Positions 63,724 through 64,000 of a DNA stretch of 64,000 bases are shown here, one piece after another. The notes below the pieces were generated by a model. It saw only the letters and a list, made by a program, of their open reading frames with translations. It did not search any database and was not told the DNA's origin. Position 1 is the stretch's first letter; each line of letters starts with the position of its first letter. The translations under genes and the position numbers were made by a program. Origin of the DNA: Tenacibaculum larymnensis (GTDB lineage Bacteria > Bacteroidota > Bacteroidia > Flavobacteriales > Flavobacteriaceae); NCBI RefSeq assembly GCF_028829235.1, contig NZ_JAIWJY010000002.1:62001-126000 (forward strand). Reading direction: 5' to 3'.

Positions 63724-64000
63724 ATGGCACAATCAAAATCAACGAAGAAAATGTTCAATATGGCTTACGGTTTAGGAGCCGCAGTAGTTATCATTGGAGC
63801 ATTATTTAAAATTTTACACTGGCCTTTTGGAAATGAAGTATTAATGGTAGGTATGATTGTTGAAGCAGCAGTTTTCGCATTGTCAGCGTTTGAAGCAGTT
63901 GAAGACGATTTAGATTGGACAAAAGTATACCCAGAGTTAGCAGATGGTCAATCATTAGGAGGTAAAAAAGGTAAAGAAGCATCTCCAGAAGAAGCACAAA
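63724..64000 (+). CDS. gldL: Gliding motility protein GldL, 5' part
   Basis: GldL is the inner-membrane part of the proton-driven type IX motor, with GldM. The 92 residues visible begin MAQSKSTKKMFNMAYGLGAA and contain two hydrophobic helices (about 14-33 and 40-60) with HWPFGNE between them. The gene runs out of the window. It starts 50 bases after gldK in the usual gldK-gldL order. Confidence 0.92.
   Translation, partial: MAQSKSTKKMFNMAYGLGAAVVIIGALFKILHWPFGNEVLMVGMIVEAAVFALSAFEAVEDDLDWTKVYPELADGQSLGGKKGKEASPEEAQ

Overview
The window comes from an AT-rich chromosome of a marine member of the family Flavobacteriaceae; it looks Tenacibaculum-like, but the genus is an inference from general resemblance. 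The evidence is the gliding and type IX secretion genes gldK and gldL at the right edge, a secreted metallopeptidase with a type IX C-terminal sorting domain, a SusC/TonB-type barrel end at the left edge, promoters of the Bacteroidota form (TTG, about 20 bases, TAnnTTTG), almost no purine-rich ribosome binding sites, and many lipoproteins with a Cys near residue 17-20. There is no phage, insertion sequence, CRISPR array or rRNA. It is a housekeeping core region with near-continuous coding.

Layout. 1-7.2 kb: barrel end, metallopeptidase, lipB, yceI-like lipoprotein, dtd, rsgA and a DUF5995 gene. 7.3-11.4 kb: an aromatic amino acid operon on the minus strand (pheA, aminotransferase, tyrA, DAHP synthase/chorismate mutase) behind a Phe-rich leader peptide with a terminator and antiterminator. 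11.4-11.7 kb: two tRNA-Asp genes. 11.7-14.7 kb: DUF58 gene, trxA, and metK with a SAM-II-like leader. 14.8-24.7 kb: lipoproteins, sppA, tag, a dipeptidyl-peptidase III-type enzyme, a Kir-type potassium channel, a coupled SDR/HAD/MazG-like set, and a TlpA-like thioredoxin. 24.7-28.9 kb: ilvE, DUF4920 and CxxCH lipoproteins, mnmD (apparent ATA start), a 43-residue membrane protein and the TrmN6-type methyltransferase. 28.9-31.7 kb: metE under a cobalamin riboswitch with a visible terminator. 31.7-42.9 kb: DJ-1-like lipoprotein, NDH-2-type oxidoreductase, Crp-like regulator, saccharopine dehydrogenase-like protein, pckA, adenine deaminase, ruvC, an unknown membrane coiled-coil protein, hemW and a cyclase-family protein. 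42.9-50.4 kb: a 500-base non-coding stretch with several stem-loops and a 26-codon ORF before an MFS exporter, then VOC, MazG, aroA, queA, rlmN and a polyprenyl synthase. 50.5-58.3 kb, minus strand: a secreted lipase-like protein, groES-groEL, and the chain miaB, sigma-54 activator, lptE, TPR-like gene, secG. 58.5-64 kb: topA, a degenerate arginase-like protein, gldK and the start of gldL.

How the parts work together. Methionine and SAM supply appear RNA-controlled at two points: cobalamin shuts off the B12-independent synthase metE, and a SAM-II-like element precedes metK. Phe supply controls entry into, and both branches of, Phe/Tyr synthesis through ribosome-mediated attenuation. Several genes serve tRNA and rRNA modification (mnmD, TrmN6-type, queA, rlmN, miaB, dtd). 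Envelope functions cluster on the right (secG, lptE, gldK, gldL). The least explained pieces are the structured leader of the MFS gene, the arginase-fold protein that lost several metal ligands, and a few lineage-specific small membrane proteins. Everything rests on reading the sequence; no database search was run.
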